This document shows, in pieces, positions 44,050 to 55,939 of a stretch of 64,000 nt of DNA. The stretch is from Nemophila menziesii. Lineage: Eukaryota > Streptophyta > Magnoliopsida > Boraginales > Hydrophyllaceae. The notes beneath the pieces are model-generated. The model saw only the letters and a program-made list of their open reading frames with translations. It was not told the DNA's origin and made no database searches. A program made the position numbers and the translations under genes. Each line of letters begins with the position of its first letter. The first letter of the stretch is position 1. The DNA lies in contig JARWIR010000024.1 of assembly GCA_029959085.1 (NCBI GenBank), forward strand, positions 12,140,296 to 12,204,295, written 5' to 3'.

Positions 44050-45190
44050 ATTTGTGCCACATAATTGGCTAAGAATGTATGAGCTGCTTCATTTTATTCA
44101 ATCGCTCCTTCATCTTTTCTTGCCAAACACGACCCTCTTCATCTTTCAAGAGTTTCGTAACTCCTGCTCCTCTCAAAATTGTCTTAATCCAATTGTTTTC
44201 AATATTGTTTGTCATGTTATACATTAGCTTCTCTTCTTTACCCGGAATCACATTCTCTTTCCGAACAAGGCACGTGATCATAGTAGGATATTTCAAACTA
44301 AATAACGAAGTAGGAGAGACTGAGAATCGCATCACCTCCTCAAAGATCAAGTGTGCCACATCTACTTCTTCCCCCTTAAAATACAATTTAACAAGATTGC
44401 GTTCTTCTTAGTTACCTCTGACATTCTCATGTTTCCAAAGGCATTTTCTACAAGGAAATTGTGCCAAAATTTTGTATCTGCTTGGAGATATTTGTAAGGC
44501 CAAGGTGCCTTTACCTCTCCCTTATGTGATTACACTTTCTCCTTGTCTTATACATGATAAAAAAGTAGATTCCAATAGAAAGTCTTGATATTTTCCACCT
44601 CTTCTCTATACTTACATCGTCTGACCAATTTCTTAAACTGGAAGTGGCTTCGAATCTCTTCAACTGTGAAAGGAACTAACTTGACTCTAACTAGAACACA
44701 ACAATTACTATCTCAGTGAAAGAGGCCTAAATAGAAATCGAAAACTAACTCTCTACATAAATTCGATCTTCACAACATGAATGTATGCTAACCCAATCTA
44801 TCTCCCATCTCCATGAATCTCTTGTATTGACCTTCTCAGACTTCTTCTTCAAATACTCTCTAATAAGCCAAAGGAAGTTCCGGTAAGTGTTTCTTTGTTG
44901 AAGATACCAAGGCCTTAGAAGCTTTTTTAATCTCGGGCACAAGACTCTCGATTTGCAGAGGTTGTGGTGTCTTCCTTATGAAAGTTGAAATCTTTTTGCT
45001 TTTTGAATTTACCACAGCTAGCTTTCCTCTATTTGCTGAACCTATTTACCCTTTAAACTAGAACTTGAACTTTTCTCAATTGATTTCTTCTCACTAGAAC
45101 CCAATACCTTATTTTTTATTCTTCTTTATCTCCCTAACGGTAGATAATGTTTTCTTTATTTTCATCATCTCAATTGACCTCCAACTCAAA
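44050..45190 (-). pseudogene. Ath-B env-like remnant
   Basis: The minus-strand start region near 45165 follows TTTGAGTTGGAGGTCAATTG, as in Ath-A and Ath-C. Further on, 44386-44069 is open and reads EEVDVAHLIFEEVMRFSVS then SLFSLKYPTMITCLV, matching the Ath-A segment KPMDVARVIYDTIMGFARV ... RFPCTITTLCL. Stops and shifts break the rest. Confidence 0.65.
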
Positions 45191-45599
45191 GATTTGATCA
45201 TCCTTGAAATTTGAAACTCTTGAATATAGGTTGAACTTTATTTGGGTTAGGAAAGGTGTTATGATGATGATTCTCTATATGGGTAGGATGAATTCTTCTT
45301 TTATTGGTATGGATCTAAGAAATTGTTGGGTGAAAATTTCAAATTTAGACGTTTGATTCTTGGATTCAAAGTGTTTTGATATGATTTGGGTGGTTGAATC
45401 TTCTTTATAATGGTATGGGGAAAGTATTGGATGTAAATTATGGTGATTGGGTAGTGTTTTGATGTTTGGTGAAGGTTTGGTGAAGATTTAATGGAGTTAG
45501 GAGAGGTTTGGGAAAGAAAGAGAGGCTTAAGGATTGATAAATTCGTGTAAAAACTAATCTCTTCTTTTCATCCCCTCGTATAACCCTTTGGGTCTGGAT

Positions 45600-45925
45600 C
45601 TGGCGGTGTCGTGTGGTGCACCGGACGTCTGGCACGGTACACCTAAGTCAAGAGTTGAAAAACTATGGTCGCGAGTTGTCAACACGGTTTTGGGTAGCTG
45701 GTCTCAACAATGTACCATATTTGAAAACCGTCGCCACGCTTTTTGCTTGTGAGGTACACCGGAGGGTTGGTGCGGTGCACCAGAACCCTCTTTTTTCAGA
45801 CCGTAGTCGCTCTTCTCGATACGGTTTTGTCTCCCTTAGCTTGGCATTGGACCGTAGTTGAAAACCATTGCACCGGTTTTTGACCTGCGGTGCACTAGAC
45901 TCCTCATGCGGTACACCGCAAGAGT
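45600..45925 (-). promoter_or_regulatory. Ath-B palindrome block (GGTGCACC / GGTACACC)
   Basis: Paired sites GGTGCACC 45615-45622 with GGTACACC 45636-45643, GGTACACC 45753-45760 with GGTGCACC 45774-45781, and a third, decayed pair near 45889-45917. Spacing within pairs is about 13 bp. It has the same relative position as in Ath-A and Ath-C. Confidence 0.8.
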
Positions 45926-46147
45926 GGATTGGTTTTTGCCGAATTTTCGTATTTCTTTCCTTAACTCGATTTCTTACATACCCGAACATAAAAAACACTC
46001 ATACCTCTCTCAAATATTCAATATCAACTAAAAACAAGTAACTTAAATAAAATTAAAACATAAAAACATAAAAAATAAAAAATTGCGGGTAGTCTTCTGT
46101 ACAACACTTTTATTTAACGTCTTTCAAAGTTAGATGCGTTACCTCTA

Positions 46148-48941
46148 TCAAGATTTGCGAATATAGCCTCCCCAGCGACGAGCAAGGATATGAACGTCTA
46201 CTAATCTTTGTTTAATGCCCGTTTTGGGCCTGATCTCGATCACCTTAGCTGAAACAACCTCAGTGACTAAAACGTCCCATCCACGAGTCTTTGTAACTTC
46301 GTGGCCTGTTCTCTGGTTTGTGGGTTTTCCATAAACCTTCATGGCCGACCCCAAACTCAATCTTTGTCTTAGTATCCACAGGTTCTGTGTGGAGTTTTTT
46401 TGGGACACGGTGATGTGAAAGGTTGTGGATGATAGGAACCGCGGGATCTAACTTCCTCGGTTTCTTACCCTGGACATGGAATGTCTCGGATATATTTTTA
46501 GCATGAAGGGCAACTGTCCTTTCCTGGAAGTTGATAATGCTCTGACTTGTGGCCAAGAATGGCCTCCCAATTATGATTGGAACCTGCTTATCTGCATCGA
46601 ACTCAAGAATAACAAAGTCAGTAGGGATGGTGATATTACCTAATTGGACGTGTACGTCTTGCACTGTTCCCCATGTCTTGTTCACTGAATTGACAGCAAA
46701 CTGCAACTTCACTGAAGCTTTCTCTATTTTCTAGAGTCCAAGTCTATTGAACACGGAATTTGGCATAATATTCACACCTGAACCCACATCACACATAACT
46801 TTCATCTTGAGCATACCATTTATTTGAATAGGAAAATTAAAGCTTCCTGGATCCTTGAGCTTTAATGGTAACTCTTTCTTTTCAACTCTTCTCGAGCCTC
46901 TCTTAGCATGTTCCATAATCGCTTTTCTGCCTACTACACTCGATTCTGTCTCTGTAATAACTTGTGTATAAACTTGTTGCGGTGTAAGGGGCGTTGATAT
47001 TTTCTGGAGTATACGCCTCTACAAATGTCTTGAGTTCAAGGTCTACCTTCATATTTGTATCAAGAATAGTTGGTGACATTGTTTGAACAATTGGTGGCGA
47101 TTCCACCTTCTCTTCTTCTTTCTTTTCTTGCACAGCAGGTGCAACTTCATCTTTCAGCTCTTTTGAGGCTTCTTCCTCTTTCTCTTTGTTTTTAGCAACT
47201 TGTAATTCCATAACCGATCTAAACTCTTCTTGCATATCTCTCAGAAGGTTTATAAATTCGAATATCTCAGATGAATCTTCATCTTCAAAGTCTTTGGGTT
47301 AGACTTGGTTGGTTCTTCTTCAGTATCTAGAACTTCCACAACAATTTCTGCAGCATGCGGTAATTCCTTATTCTCTTCTATTTCAAGGCAAATAGCCGTA
47401 GAAGCTTCGAACCCAACATTGGCATCACCTCCTTCAATAGCTTTCAATTATTTTGCTTCCACAATATTCGTTAAAACCTTACTCAATTGCTCGACTTGTG
47501 TACCTGAAATCTGAATTGAAGCTTCTCGTTCTCTGAACTCCTCGTTCTATGTATTTATATTGCTTGTCATCAGATCCATAAAATATTTCAATTGTTTGTC
47601 TCCCACAACTCCCTCTTGCGGATATTGTGGTAAAGCCTTCTGAACTAAATTGTCGGTATAAGCGTCATTGACAGGTTTTTATGGAGAAGCAGGTCGATTA
47701 TAATTCTGATTTCCCTAATACGAGACTTGACCTCTTGGTTGGTAAGAGTTTCTGGGGGCGAGGTTGATAGTTACTTGGATTAGCGGTTCCCCTGTGGCTT
47801 TGAATACTGCATACCCAGATGATTCCTAATACCAAATTTATAATTTCCTCGGTTGGATATGAAATAAATAGATGCTGGATTTCTATCGCACTCTTCCCAT
47901 GTATAATTCGGTACCTCACACTTCGGATAACCTTATGCCTCTTGCACTACATTTACTGCTGCTAAATTATTCTGCATCTCAAGCTTAATTTCTTTGATTT
48001 TATTCTCTAATGTTGTTAATTGAGCCGAGTTTGCAGTTTCTGCATCCAATCGAAGCGTACCTCGGGTGTTTGTTACAGAAGCTCACAAAAGTGGCCAACT
48101 CCTTTCTGTTTCTATTATACGTTCCATACCTTCGGCGGCTTCTATAGGATCCATGGACACAAAACCTCCTCTTCCAAGATTATCCCTCAATCTACTCTCA
48201 GCATTAATACCTTGATAAAACATCGCTAAATGTAAAGATGGGGTATAACCATGAAGCAGACATCTAGCTATCTTCTGTTGAAACCTTGTCCATGCGTCTC
48301 CTACTTCTTCTCTCCTGGCGAAACTTAGCAAGCTCCATCTGATCTTTGAGTCTCATACTCTTCAAATAAAAATGAATAATGAATTCGCCTTGAAGTTCTA
48401 CCCAAGTATTTAATGTACCTGGTGGTTGTCTATCTAGGCAATGACCAACTTTACCGGTCAAGAAGAACAAAAACATGTGACAATATAGTTGCTCGCGTGT
48501 AATGCCTTGAGTAATATATGCATCACAAATCTGCATGAACTTCTAAATCGCTCTTACCGGATCTTGAATTGATGTACCATTGTAGAGTCCAAAATTCGAG
48601 AATTGACTGAGCATACCCAAATCGGGTCTGAATTTGATATGTTGGATCTCTGGTGGACGATAACCTAATGGTTGAACTCGAAAAGGTGCTCCCAAGCCTG
48701 GGAGATCTTGATCTTGTCTGTTGAGATTTCTGTTATCTCCTCTTAGTGGTAGTTGAGGACCTATTGGAGGATCACGAGGGGCAGGTGGTTGACGTTGATC
48801 GTCATTCTAATTAATAAGATTCTCATTATCCCTTAATGGAAGATCTTCTCCTATTCGTAACGCCATTGCTTTTCTCTGTTCTCTTTCTTCTCTTAAGCGT
48901 TTGTTATAAGCTGTGAAACACCTTTCGGGCTCTGCAAGCAT
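46148..48941 (-). pseudogene. Ath-B gag-protease-tail ORF, decayed
   Basis: From ATG 48941 (MLAEPERCFTAYNKRLREE) the minus strand gives an Arg/Glu-rich N-terminus, the capsid (FRPDLGMLSQFSNFG, YITQGITREQLY, HGYTPSLHLAMFYQGI), a Glu/Lys-rich linker (47235-46903), a protease relic (KDPGSFNFPIQI ... CDVGSGVNIMP; then IIIGRPFLATSQS), and a tail ending VDVHILARRWGGYI at 46148. At least two TAG codons replace Gln (after NLIN and in AIxKFM), and several frameshifts occur. RT, RNase H and integrase core were absent before decay, since protease leads directly to the tail within about 300 bp. Confidence 0.8.
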
Positions 48942-49056
48942 ACACTTATACCTAAAAGAGACTAAAACAAACCAAAATCGTAAAATTGGAAAAATAAAAT
49001 TAACTAAAAACTACTACTACTAAAAATAAATAACCAACACACTAACGAGACACAAT

Positions 49057-49074
49057 TCCCCGGAAGCGGCACAA
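49057..49074 (-). promoter_or_regulatory. Ath-B primer binding site, degenerate
   Basis: Minus-strand TTGTGCCGCTTCCGGGGA, recognisably the tRNA-Asp-type PBS with three changes, next to the 5' LTR. Confidence 0.7.
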
Positions 49075-49080
49075 AAAACT

Positions 49081-50612
49081 TGATATAGCCTAGGGTGTGA
49101 TAAAAATATGATAAATAACAATTGATAAACAATATACTAACCCCCTAGACTAAACACGTTACTCACTGCAAGTATCACAGATCGTATGCAAGTTTTACTA
49201 GTAAGTAAGATTCGTTCCTCAGAGACTTAGTGTGTTATGCTTATGGATAAACAGAATTGAGTAGCAATTAATAGTTAAAAGAAAAAAAAAGTAAATAAAT
49301 ATGATTGATGAGGAGATAAGATCAAACTAAATAAAATAAAAGCAAACAAATGAAATATGAAATAAATAAGATGAGAAAATATAGCTTAGGTTTTGCGAGT
49401 ATGCACTAATCCTTCTATTTTTTCTACTAGTTAATAAGGGTGATAATAGCTCTTATATAAGTAGTCATAATTCTAAATTCCTCCCTAGCCTTTTCCGGGT
49501 GGAATAGGGTGGCGACCTCACAATTACGAGGGGACTTAACTAAGGTGCTCCTACGTCACTAGGTTCATAGATGAGACTGGCCTTCTAATGATGATAAGTG
49601 ATTAAATTAAACCCTAATGACTATCTAGTTAGGTCAGCCCTTCCGGATCACTACCGCACACTAGACGTTTATGTGGTGTTTCAATAATTAGAAACCCTTT
49701 CAGGTGACCGTCTAACTACTATTAACATAGCCCTAAATTGATCAGGTTTAAGATAGACAATAAATTAAAGCACATAAAACATATATATTGTTAAGAAGCT
49801 AGAATCAATTTAAAACAGTTCTCCCAAAAAAACGTAGATAGAAGAAAATAGAATTCTCAGATTTTACATATGCAAAACCCAAGCTATGGAAAAATTGGTT
49901 CATACTAGAAAGAAAAAAACTAAATGAAAGAAACATACTGTCAACTTGCTCTAAGGATTGATCTCTAACGATGAATACACTTAAATATGGGCAACGACAT
50001 GTTTGCAATAGTTAAAGGGTGTATTTATAGGGGTCTAGGAAGCCCTAAATCGTTTTCTTGGAGTAGGAGGCAAGTAATTGGACTTCTAGCCCAATTCAAA
50101 GTCGTAGCCCTAAAATATAGAAAAGGTAATAAATTATTGATGTCATGTTTTGGCCGTAACTTCTTCAATATTGCTTCGATTAACGCGTTCTTTATATCTA
50201 AACTGATCGTCTCGGAAAGCTCTCCACTTTTGCTTCGGACTGTTTTTCCAAATTCCCATCCAATTTTGAGTTATGATCACTTTAATGGACGTGCTACTAA
50301 AATTTAGAATTACTTGACAAATTTTCTTTTCCTATTTTAACTTTTCTTTCCTTTATCTCCAATATCCATAATTATATTCTTTTCTTTATCTCTTGGAATT
50401 GATTTGGCATCTAATTAATTTCCATATATCTTTAAAGCTTCACAATTATCAAACAATTAAACCAAATATCCTCTAAAAATAATAAATCTTAAAATCAAGA
50501 CAATAAATAAGAAAATACTAATATATGAATAAAAATCGAGCATTTGACTTCCTAAAACACCTAAAATGATATCTCCGACTAAGATTAAATCATCACAAAT
50601 AGGGAGACATCA
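49081..50612 (-). repeat. Ath-B 5' LTR
   Basis: Pairs with 12839-14371. In sense orientation it begins TGATATCTCC (50612-50603 region reads AGACATCA on plus) and ends CTAGGCTATATCA. Confidence 0.88.
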
Positions 50613-51045
50613 CAATGCTTATCAAGTTCTTTCCCGGATTCATCTTGAATAGTTTGTATTTGAGTGACATAAATTTTGTTTTTCATATCTTTGACATCTC
50701 GGGTGCCTTGATATGAATTATCCAAAAGTCTCTGAATCTCATTAGTGGTTTCACACTAGCATACTTGATTATATTTGGATGGGCTCAAGCCATAAATAAA
50801 TGTATTAAGATCATAGTTTTTCTTATTTTTTCTATATTCTCTTTCATGAACTCATCTTCAATCTTGATCATCATGGTTTCTCTATCACTATATGGTATGT
50901 ATGGATTTTTTATTTCGATTTGATAAAAAAAAGTATCTAGGTCCCTTGAGATATACTTGCATGCAATACTTCTAATAGGTGTAGTATATCCCTAAAAAAA
51001 AGGTGTTCTAGTAGTGCTAATACCCTATGGTTGGTTAGCTTCCAT
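50613..51045 (-). pseudogene. Sire-old gag N-terminal part
   Basis: The minus-strand start at 51045 reads MEANQP and parallels Sire-young MDSNQP; the rest follows Sire-young gag 23221-22760 with many stops. It is continuous with 12838 once Ath-B is removed (CAATG at the join). Confidence 0.8.
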
Positions 51046-51092
51046 ATTGTATTCACTTACATGTGATAAAAACAAAAAATATTTGATCTAAT

Positions 51093-51137
51093 CACTGATA
51101 CCAATTGACAACCAATAAATAGTCCTAGAGAGGGGGG
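51093..51137 (-). promoter_or_regulatory. Sire-old PBS and inner edge of its 5' LTR
   Basis: Minus-strand TTGGTATCAGTGATT is a decayed tRNA-Met PBS. From 51106 the plus strand reads TGACAACCAATAAATAGTCC then AGAGAGGGGGGT, matching the Sire-young LTR end TGATATTCTATATGCGTCC then TAGAAGGGGGGT. Similarity is lost after 51137. Confidence 0.75.
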
Positions 51138-52914
51138 TGTTACGTCCCAACTTATTTCCACGTGAACATGGTCAGAACGCAACACGTAGAAAAAGAGGAG
51201 ATCCCCTCTTGTGTACAAGGCTTCTATAAAATCACAAAGGATAACCAAAGTATTAAATTCATATTTAAATCTTCCAGTAATAGCAAAAATGTATAACTGT
51301 TAACAATTCAACTAGAGTAAACACGAGTTCATAAATAGAGATAATCATCATGACTCCACATCCACATTACTCTTATTCATTCTTATTTGAAAACACATAC
51401 AATAAGTAGGAGTGAGCAAACGAATGGTCAGTAAGTCATAAAAATATCAAACACAAAATTTAAGATAAGAAACTAATGTGGTGTTTGATAAATATATCAC
51501 GAGTAAACTCAATAATGCAATTGGTCACTATATAAATAATATCGTTCAGAGATGCACTCAATTATTTTTTGTACTAACACGATAAAACTTGAGATAGGTA
51601 CAAGACCCCTACAAGCATACACGAAGTAGGTACAAGACCCCACAAACACACACGAGATAGGTACGAGGCCCCCACATGAACACACAAGATGGGTACTAGG
51701 CCCCTACAGGCACATACGAGATAGGTACGAGGCCTCCACTGGCACACACGAGATATGTACGAGGCCTCCACAGACACACACTAGATAGGTACGAGGCCTC
51801 CACATGCACACACAAGATAGGTACGAGGCCCCCACAGGCTCACACGAGATAGGTACGAGACCCCCACAGGCACAAACGAGATAGGTACTAGGCCCCCACA
51901 GGCACACACGAGATAGGTACGAGACGCATTTTCAGAACTAATAGTACATATAATCGCACCAGAGAATTACAAGCATAGAATACACATTTTCAAAACTCCA
52001 ATCATTATCTTGACCGGTTGATATAATCACAAATAAGTCATAAACATAATGTAAAAATTTCAGCTTAATGCAATATATATCAAGAAAATTGTTAAACATT
52101 CTAATCTATTAAGCATTCTCATGGAAAACGCATCAAAAAAATGATAAATCATTTCCATTTTATCTCTTTTAATAAATTATAAATATCACTAATCAAGATT
52201 CTAATATTCATGATACCCATATAGACACATATCACATATGTATAAATGCATGTAAAATTTCATAAGGAACATACTAAGAAAATGTTAACTTATGATTTAT
52301 ATTCTTATGCCAAAAAGTATATTACATATTCTATGAAATTATTCATATATATAATATGATTAGCCAAAGTTAAAAAGAATTTTAACCTTTAAAATATATA
52401 TTAAGAATATACAATCAAAATATTCATCCATCAAAAATAAATTAACGGATAAAATATTAGATAAATAAAAATAAAACAATATTACCTTTTGACTTGCTTA
52501 TGAAATTATAAATATTTGTCTCTTGTACTTAGTATGAATAAAGAAATGCATTTTCAAAAAGAAAATGAAGAAGACATTTAGGTGATGACAAAAAGTAACA
52601 TAAGTAACTTATAAGAAAGTAAAAGGTGAAAAGACTAAATAGAATATTTAACAAAATATAATAAAGAATGTTTGAAGAAATTGAAAGGTGAAAAGAGTAA
52701 ATATAATATTTAGAAAATGTAAATGGTTGTCTTATAATAAATGTAGTTTAAAGACTAAATAGATCAATACAAGAAAAACTAAAAGTGACAAAATAATAAT
52801 AAAAATAAATTTAAATTATTAGATCAATACAGAAACTATGCCCACTTTAAAACTAATCAACTAATAATGTATCTAGAAAGAATAAAGATGAATTTTTTTT
52901 TAGTTTTTGAGAAA
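51138..52914. mobile_element. Probable insertion (LTR-like, boundaries uncertain) in the Sire-old LTR
   Basis: Sequence from TGTTACGTCCCAACTT onward does not match the Sirevirus LTR, which resumes near 52915. TGTTACGTCCC resembles the end of a gypsy LTR, so a solo LTR or truncated element is likely. I could not find the other end or a target duplication. The interior is AT-rich with a 32 bp tandem array. Nothing coding is recognised. Confidence 0.35.
51590..51926 (+). repeat. 32 bp minisatellite, about 10.5 copies
   Basis: The unit GAGGCCCCCACAGGCACACA plus CGAGATAGGTAC repeats head to tail with 10-15 percent variation and no spacers. It creates open frames in reverse orientation that are not genes. 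Confidence 0.95.
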
Positions 52915-54050
52915 AACTAAGGTGCAAAATCAAACTAACCAAACACTGTAAAAGATAATATATCAAATACTTATCATGCAATAGATATAGTAAAGTCTAA
53001 ACAAATTTATAGAGGCGATATAGTAAATACAATTCGTACATTAACTATTGTGTAAAGGAATAAGACAAACAAGTGATTTTTTGGTGGTTTGGCTCCCATT
53101 GACTTAGTCCACCACCTAAGGTTTAGGCACCCTTATAATTTCAAATTCCTCTATTAATCTCGTATCTCTTAAAGGTCAGAACACAAACCTTTACATCCAA
53201 TTTGAAATAATATTGAAGGAATTCTTGCTCTAACTCCAACACAACTTCTTTTTTTCTCTATCACTATAAAAACTTGTTCTTCTTCAAGAAACAAAAGAAT
53301 AACACAACTAGGGTTTGTGGAATATAGTATAATATAATAGATTTAAACACTTAAATGAATATCTATGAAGGTTTATGACCTATAAAAAGAAACCCAATAT
53401 AAATACTATGAAGGTTGGTTTCTAGTAAACTCTATCTCAAAATATATTATCTTTGAAATACTTTTGGTAGTTTTGACACATAAAAATAATGAGAGATAAT
53501 TTTCCATAGAACAATTTTTCTAGTAACTATAGGAGAAGAAGGTTTAAGACTCTCTCTCCTTAAGTCTTGAATATGAAATCCTTATCTATATATTGGATGT
53601 TGGATGTCCTCTGACCTAGGTTTGATAACCAAAATGTGTACGAATTCCTTTAGTAAGTGAATAACGGCTATAAACATCTTTAATTTAAAATTCTTAGATG
53701 GTCAATTTTGAAAACTTTAAGATGGTTGACTCGAAATTGATTCTGGTTTTTAGGAGATCTGAGCTTGACTTTGGCTTTTACTTTTTGTCGATCTTCGGAT
53801 GGTTTTAGGTACTCCATCTTTTTCCTAGATTGTACATTTTTCCTTCTCCTATTATTCTTCATCTTCAGTTGGCCTTCTTCAGACATTTGTCTTTGTAGTT
53901 ACGGGGGTATGTTACCTTGTTCTTCTACTGATAATTTGATGGTGATGTTTGGTTGTCTGTTGATCTTCTCATAACCAGACGAGATAATTCTTTTGTCATC
54001 TTACCTTATTGCAATTCAACAAATCAAAACACGCATCAGAATACTGGTTT
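52915..54050 (-). repeat. Sire-old 5' LTR, remaining part
   Basis: 53060-53300 resembles the middle of the Sire-young LTR (GTGGTTTGGCTCCCATTGAC, CCACCACCTAAGG, TTGAAGGAATTCTTGCTC versus the young GTGGTTCGG..., CCACTACCTAAGG, TTGAAGGAAATACACTTG). Together with 51106-51137 its length fits one LTR of about 1.15 kb. The outer end is not sharply visible. Confidence 0.5.
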
Positions 54051-54527
54051 GTGCTCTCACATATAAGAGACACAACGAGATTCTGGTGGAGGAGTTTAAA
54101 AATCCTAAGGTGCGTACCTCTTAGGTGTTGGGTTAAGAATATGAGAGTCTAACCACTCTAAATCGATTATGAATCTTCTCTCTCTTATTTAATTACTTTT
54201 GTGCATGTCAATTGTTTGTTTTACTACCTCAATATTTAGATTTTATCTATGAACATATATTTTTGCATGTTTAGTACATGTAGATTTGTCTTTTTGGTGA
54301 TTGGCTAGTTTATTTTTTATTGAGTATATACACAACGAGTTTGATTAAGTGTATCGGTCTTATATCAAGACTTTTCTATACCTCTAACCAAACTATATAA
54401 AATTCTTACATAATGAAGTTTTAAATAGAATCGAAATAATCACATTGAATAGAATAAATTATTTCACATTGATTCTATTTATTCCCCGAACTCCGTTCCT
54501 TCCCTTCTTTTTAAAACTATTTATTAA
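54051..54527. other. AT-rich intergenic DNA
   Basis: No gene, LTR end or repeat recognised. Confidence 0.5.
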
Positions 54528-54758
54528 GAGCCTGTTTGGAATTGATTATTTTTTAGCTAAAAGCACTTTTTAATTAAAATTAAATTATTTGTAAAAAATA
54601 TTAAAAAATATTTTGACATCTAAAATCACTTTAAGTGATTATTTTAATAATCACTAATCTAGTGCTTTTCCTGAAAGTGATTTTCAGAGTCTAAAATATT
54701 GCTATGGACATAAAATCACTTTAAGTGATTATTTTGAAAAGCAATTCCAAACGGGCAC
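54528..54758. mobile_element. Tourist-like MITE (PIF/Harbinger type)
   Basis: 231 bp with TIRs GAGCCTGTTTGGAATTG (left) and GTGCCCGTTTGGAATTG (right, minus strand), flanked by TAA on both sides (54525-54527, 54759-54761). The interior has the palindromic AAATCACTTTAAGTGATT twice. The TAA duplication and the GTTTGG TIR fit the Tourist group. Confidence 0.8.
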
Positions 54759-55089
54759 TAAGTTTCAAATCTACCATTGACATAATGATATATATTAATT
54801 ATCAATTAATCTCGTCTTTTCCTTATTTCTCTCCATTCTAAGATTAAGTATCGAGTTACAATGTCAATCGTTGACATAATGATATATATAAACTATCAAT
54901 TATTGTGTAGTTAAAATTTTGGGGTATGTTTGAACTATGTTTAACGACACATATAAAATTGAAGAAAGATTCTTTCATTGAAAGAAGTTAATCATAAATA
55001 TAATAACTATCAAATATAGACATGTAATTACTAAATTAGTGAATAAAGCAAAATTGTTGTACTTTAATTGTTATATAATACATATCCTT
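54759..55089. other. AT-rich DNA with a short segmental duplication
   Basis: TTGACATAATGATATATA plus about 15 more bases occurs at 54777-54811 and again at 54871-54905. No gene seen. Confidence 0.6.
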
Positions 55090-55690
55090 ATCAAAAGCCC
55101 TTTTGGAGAGGAACAACGCGATTACAAATTCGGGAAGGCAGAATTCACAAGAAAAGGAAGATGTTAATATAATAAAAGATGAGGCTGAATTGGTTTGGCT
55201 TAACGACACATCACATACGAACATCTGGGAACCAGCTAGTATGGTTTCAATCGCAGTAAAAAATAATGGAGAAGTCAAACATAAGATAATAAAAAGAGGT
55301 AAAATTAATAATGCACCAGAAGAAGAAATTTGGGTCGTACTTTGGGCCATGAGATCTGCAGAGGATCTCAATCTTCAACGTTTTCTACTCGAATAACCTT
55401 GAGATTATTCAAAGTATTAACAAAGAAAAAAGATTCACTGGAGAATCTGACCAATGGTTGTCGAAGCCTGGAGATGGAGGGATCGATATCCAAGTTGGAA
55501 ATTCATTAACTTTAAAAGAGAATTTAATGGAATGGATGATAAGTTTCCAAAGTGTATCATACGCCATATCGACGTGACGAGAACGCCTAGTAATTCGATC
55601 ATCGAATTCTATAATAGTCTTAGCATATTATGTAGGAATAGTGGTATCGGTTAATTATTGTGTTTTATTTTCTTTTAATGAAAAAAAAAT
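55090..55690 (+). pseudogene. RNase H-like (RVT_3) fragment, probably the 3' end of a LINE
   Basis: Frames read DEAELVWLNDTSH ... EEEIWVVLWAMRSAEDLNL, then (shifted) SLEIIQSINKEKRFTG, then RYPSWKFINFKREFNGM. This is the pattern of the RNase H-like domain that ends many plant L1-type LINE proteins. It is followed near 55678 by a short poly(A). The catalytic pattern is degraded. It could be the 3' end of a LINE copy distinct from that at 55940. Confidence 0.55.
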
Positions 55691-55939
55691 AAGACATATC
55701 CGTAGCGAATCCAGGATAAAAAATGAGACTAGGCTTTAAGTATAAAATAAGTCTCGGAACAATAACCTCAATTTTTTCTATCATATAAAAAATGACATGA
55801 AATAAGAATATCGTGAATTAACTAAATAAAAAAATATAATAATGATAGGAGATTTATTTTGAAAATATTTGGATTGAGGAAAATAAATGTATTGAATTTA
55901 TTTAAAAAGCGTGGAAGGGAAGATACGCACCAAATAGCC
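55691..55939. other. AT-rich DNA between LINE pieces
   Basis: No coding signal recognised. Confidence 0.5.

Larger units (their letters stand above)
12839..50612 (-). mobile_element. Ath-B: non-autonomous Athila-like element, host of two further insertions
   Basis: LTRs at 12839-14371 and 49081-50612 (about 1.53 kb each, TG...CA) flank an interior read on the minus strand. An exact 5 bp target duplication, CAATG, sits at 12834-12838 and 50613-50617, and joining the flanks restores collinearity of the old Sirevirus gag. Its own sequence is LTR, PBS (49057-49074), gag-protease-tail ORF (48941-46148), palindrome block (45600-45925), env-like remnant (about 45180-44050), 3' UTR, PPT (14372-14388), LTR. 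Ath-A and Ath-C are inserted in its 3' UTR. No RT or integrase core is present. Confidence 0.9.

Noticed and set aside
45663..45998. 111-codon minus-strand ORF
   Set aside because: Crosses the Ath-B palindrome block; open only because of GC-rich repeats.
51574..51907. Two overlapping minus-strand ORFs with repeated Cys-rich peptide
   Set aside because: They are produced by translating the 32 bp minisatellite; the period is not a multiple of three, so the peptides repeat only by frame cycling.
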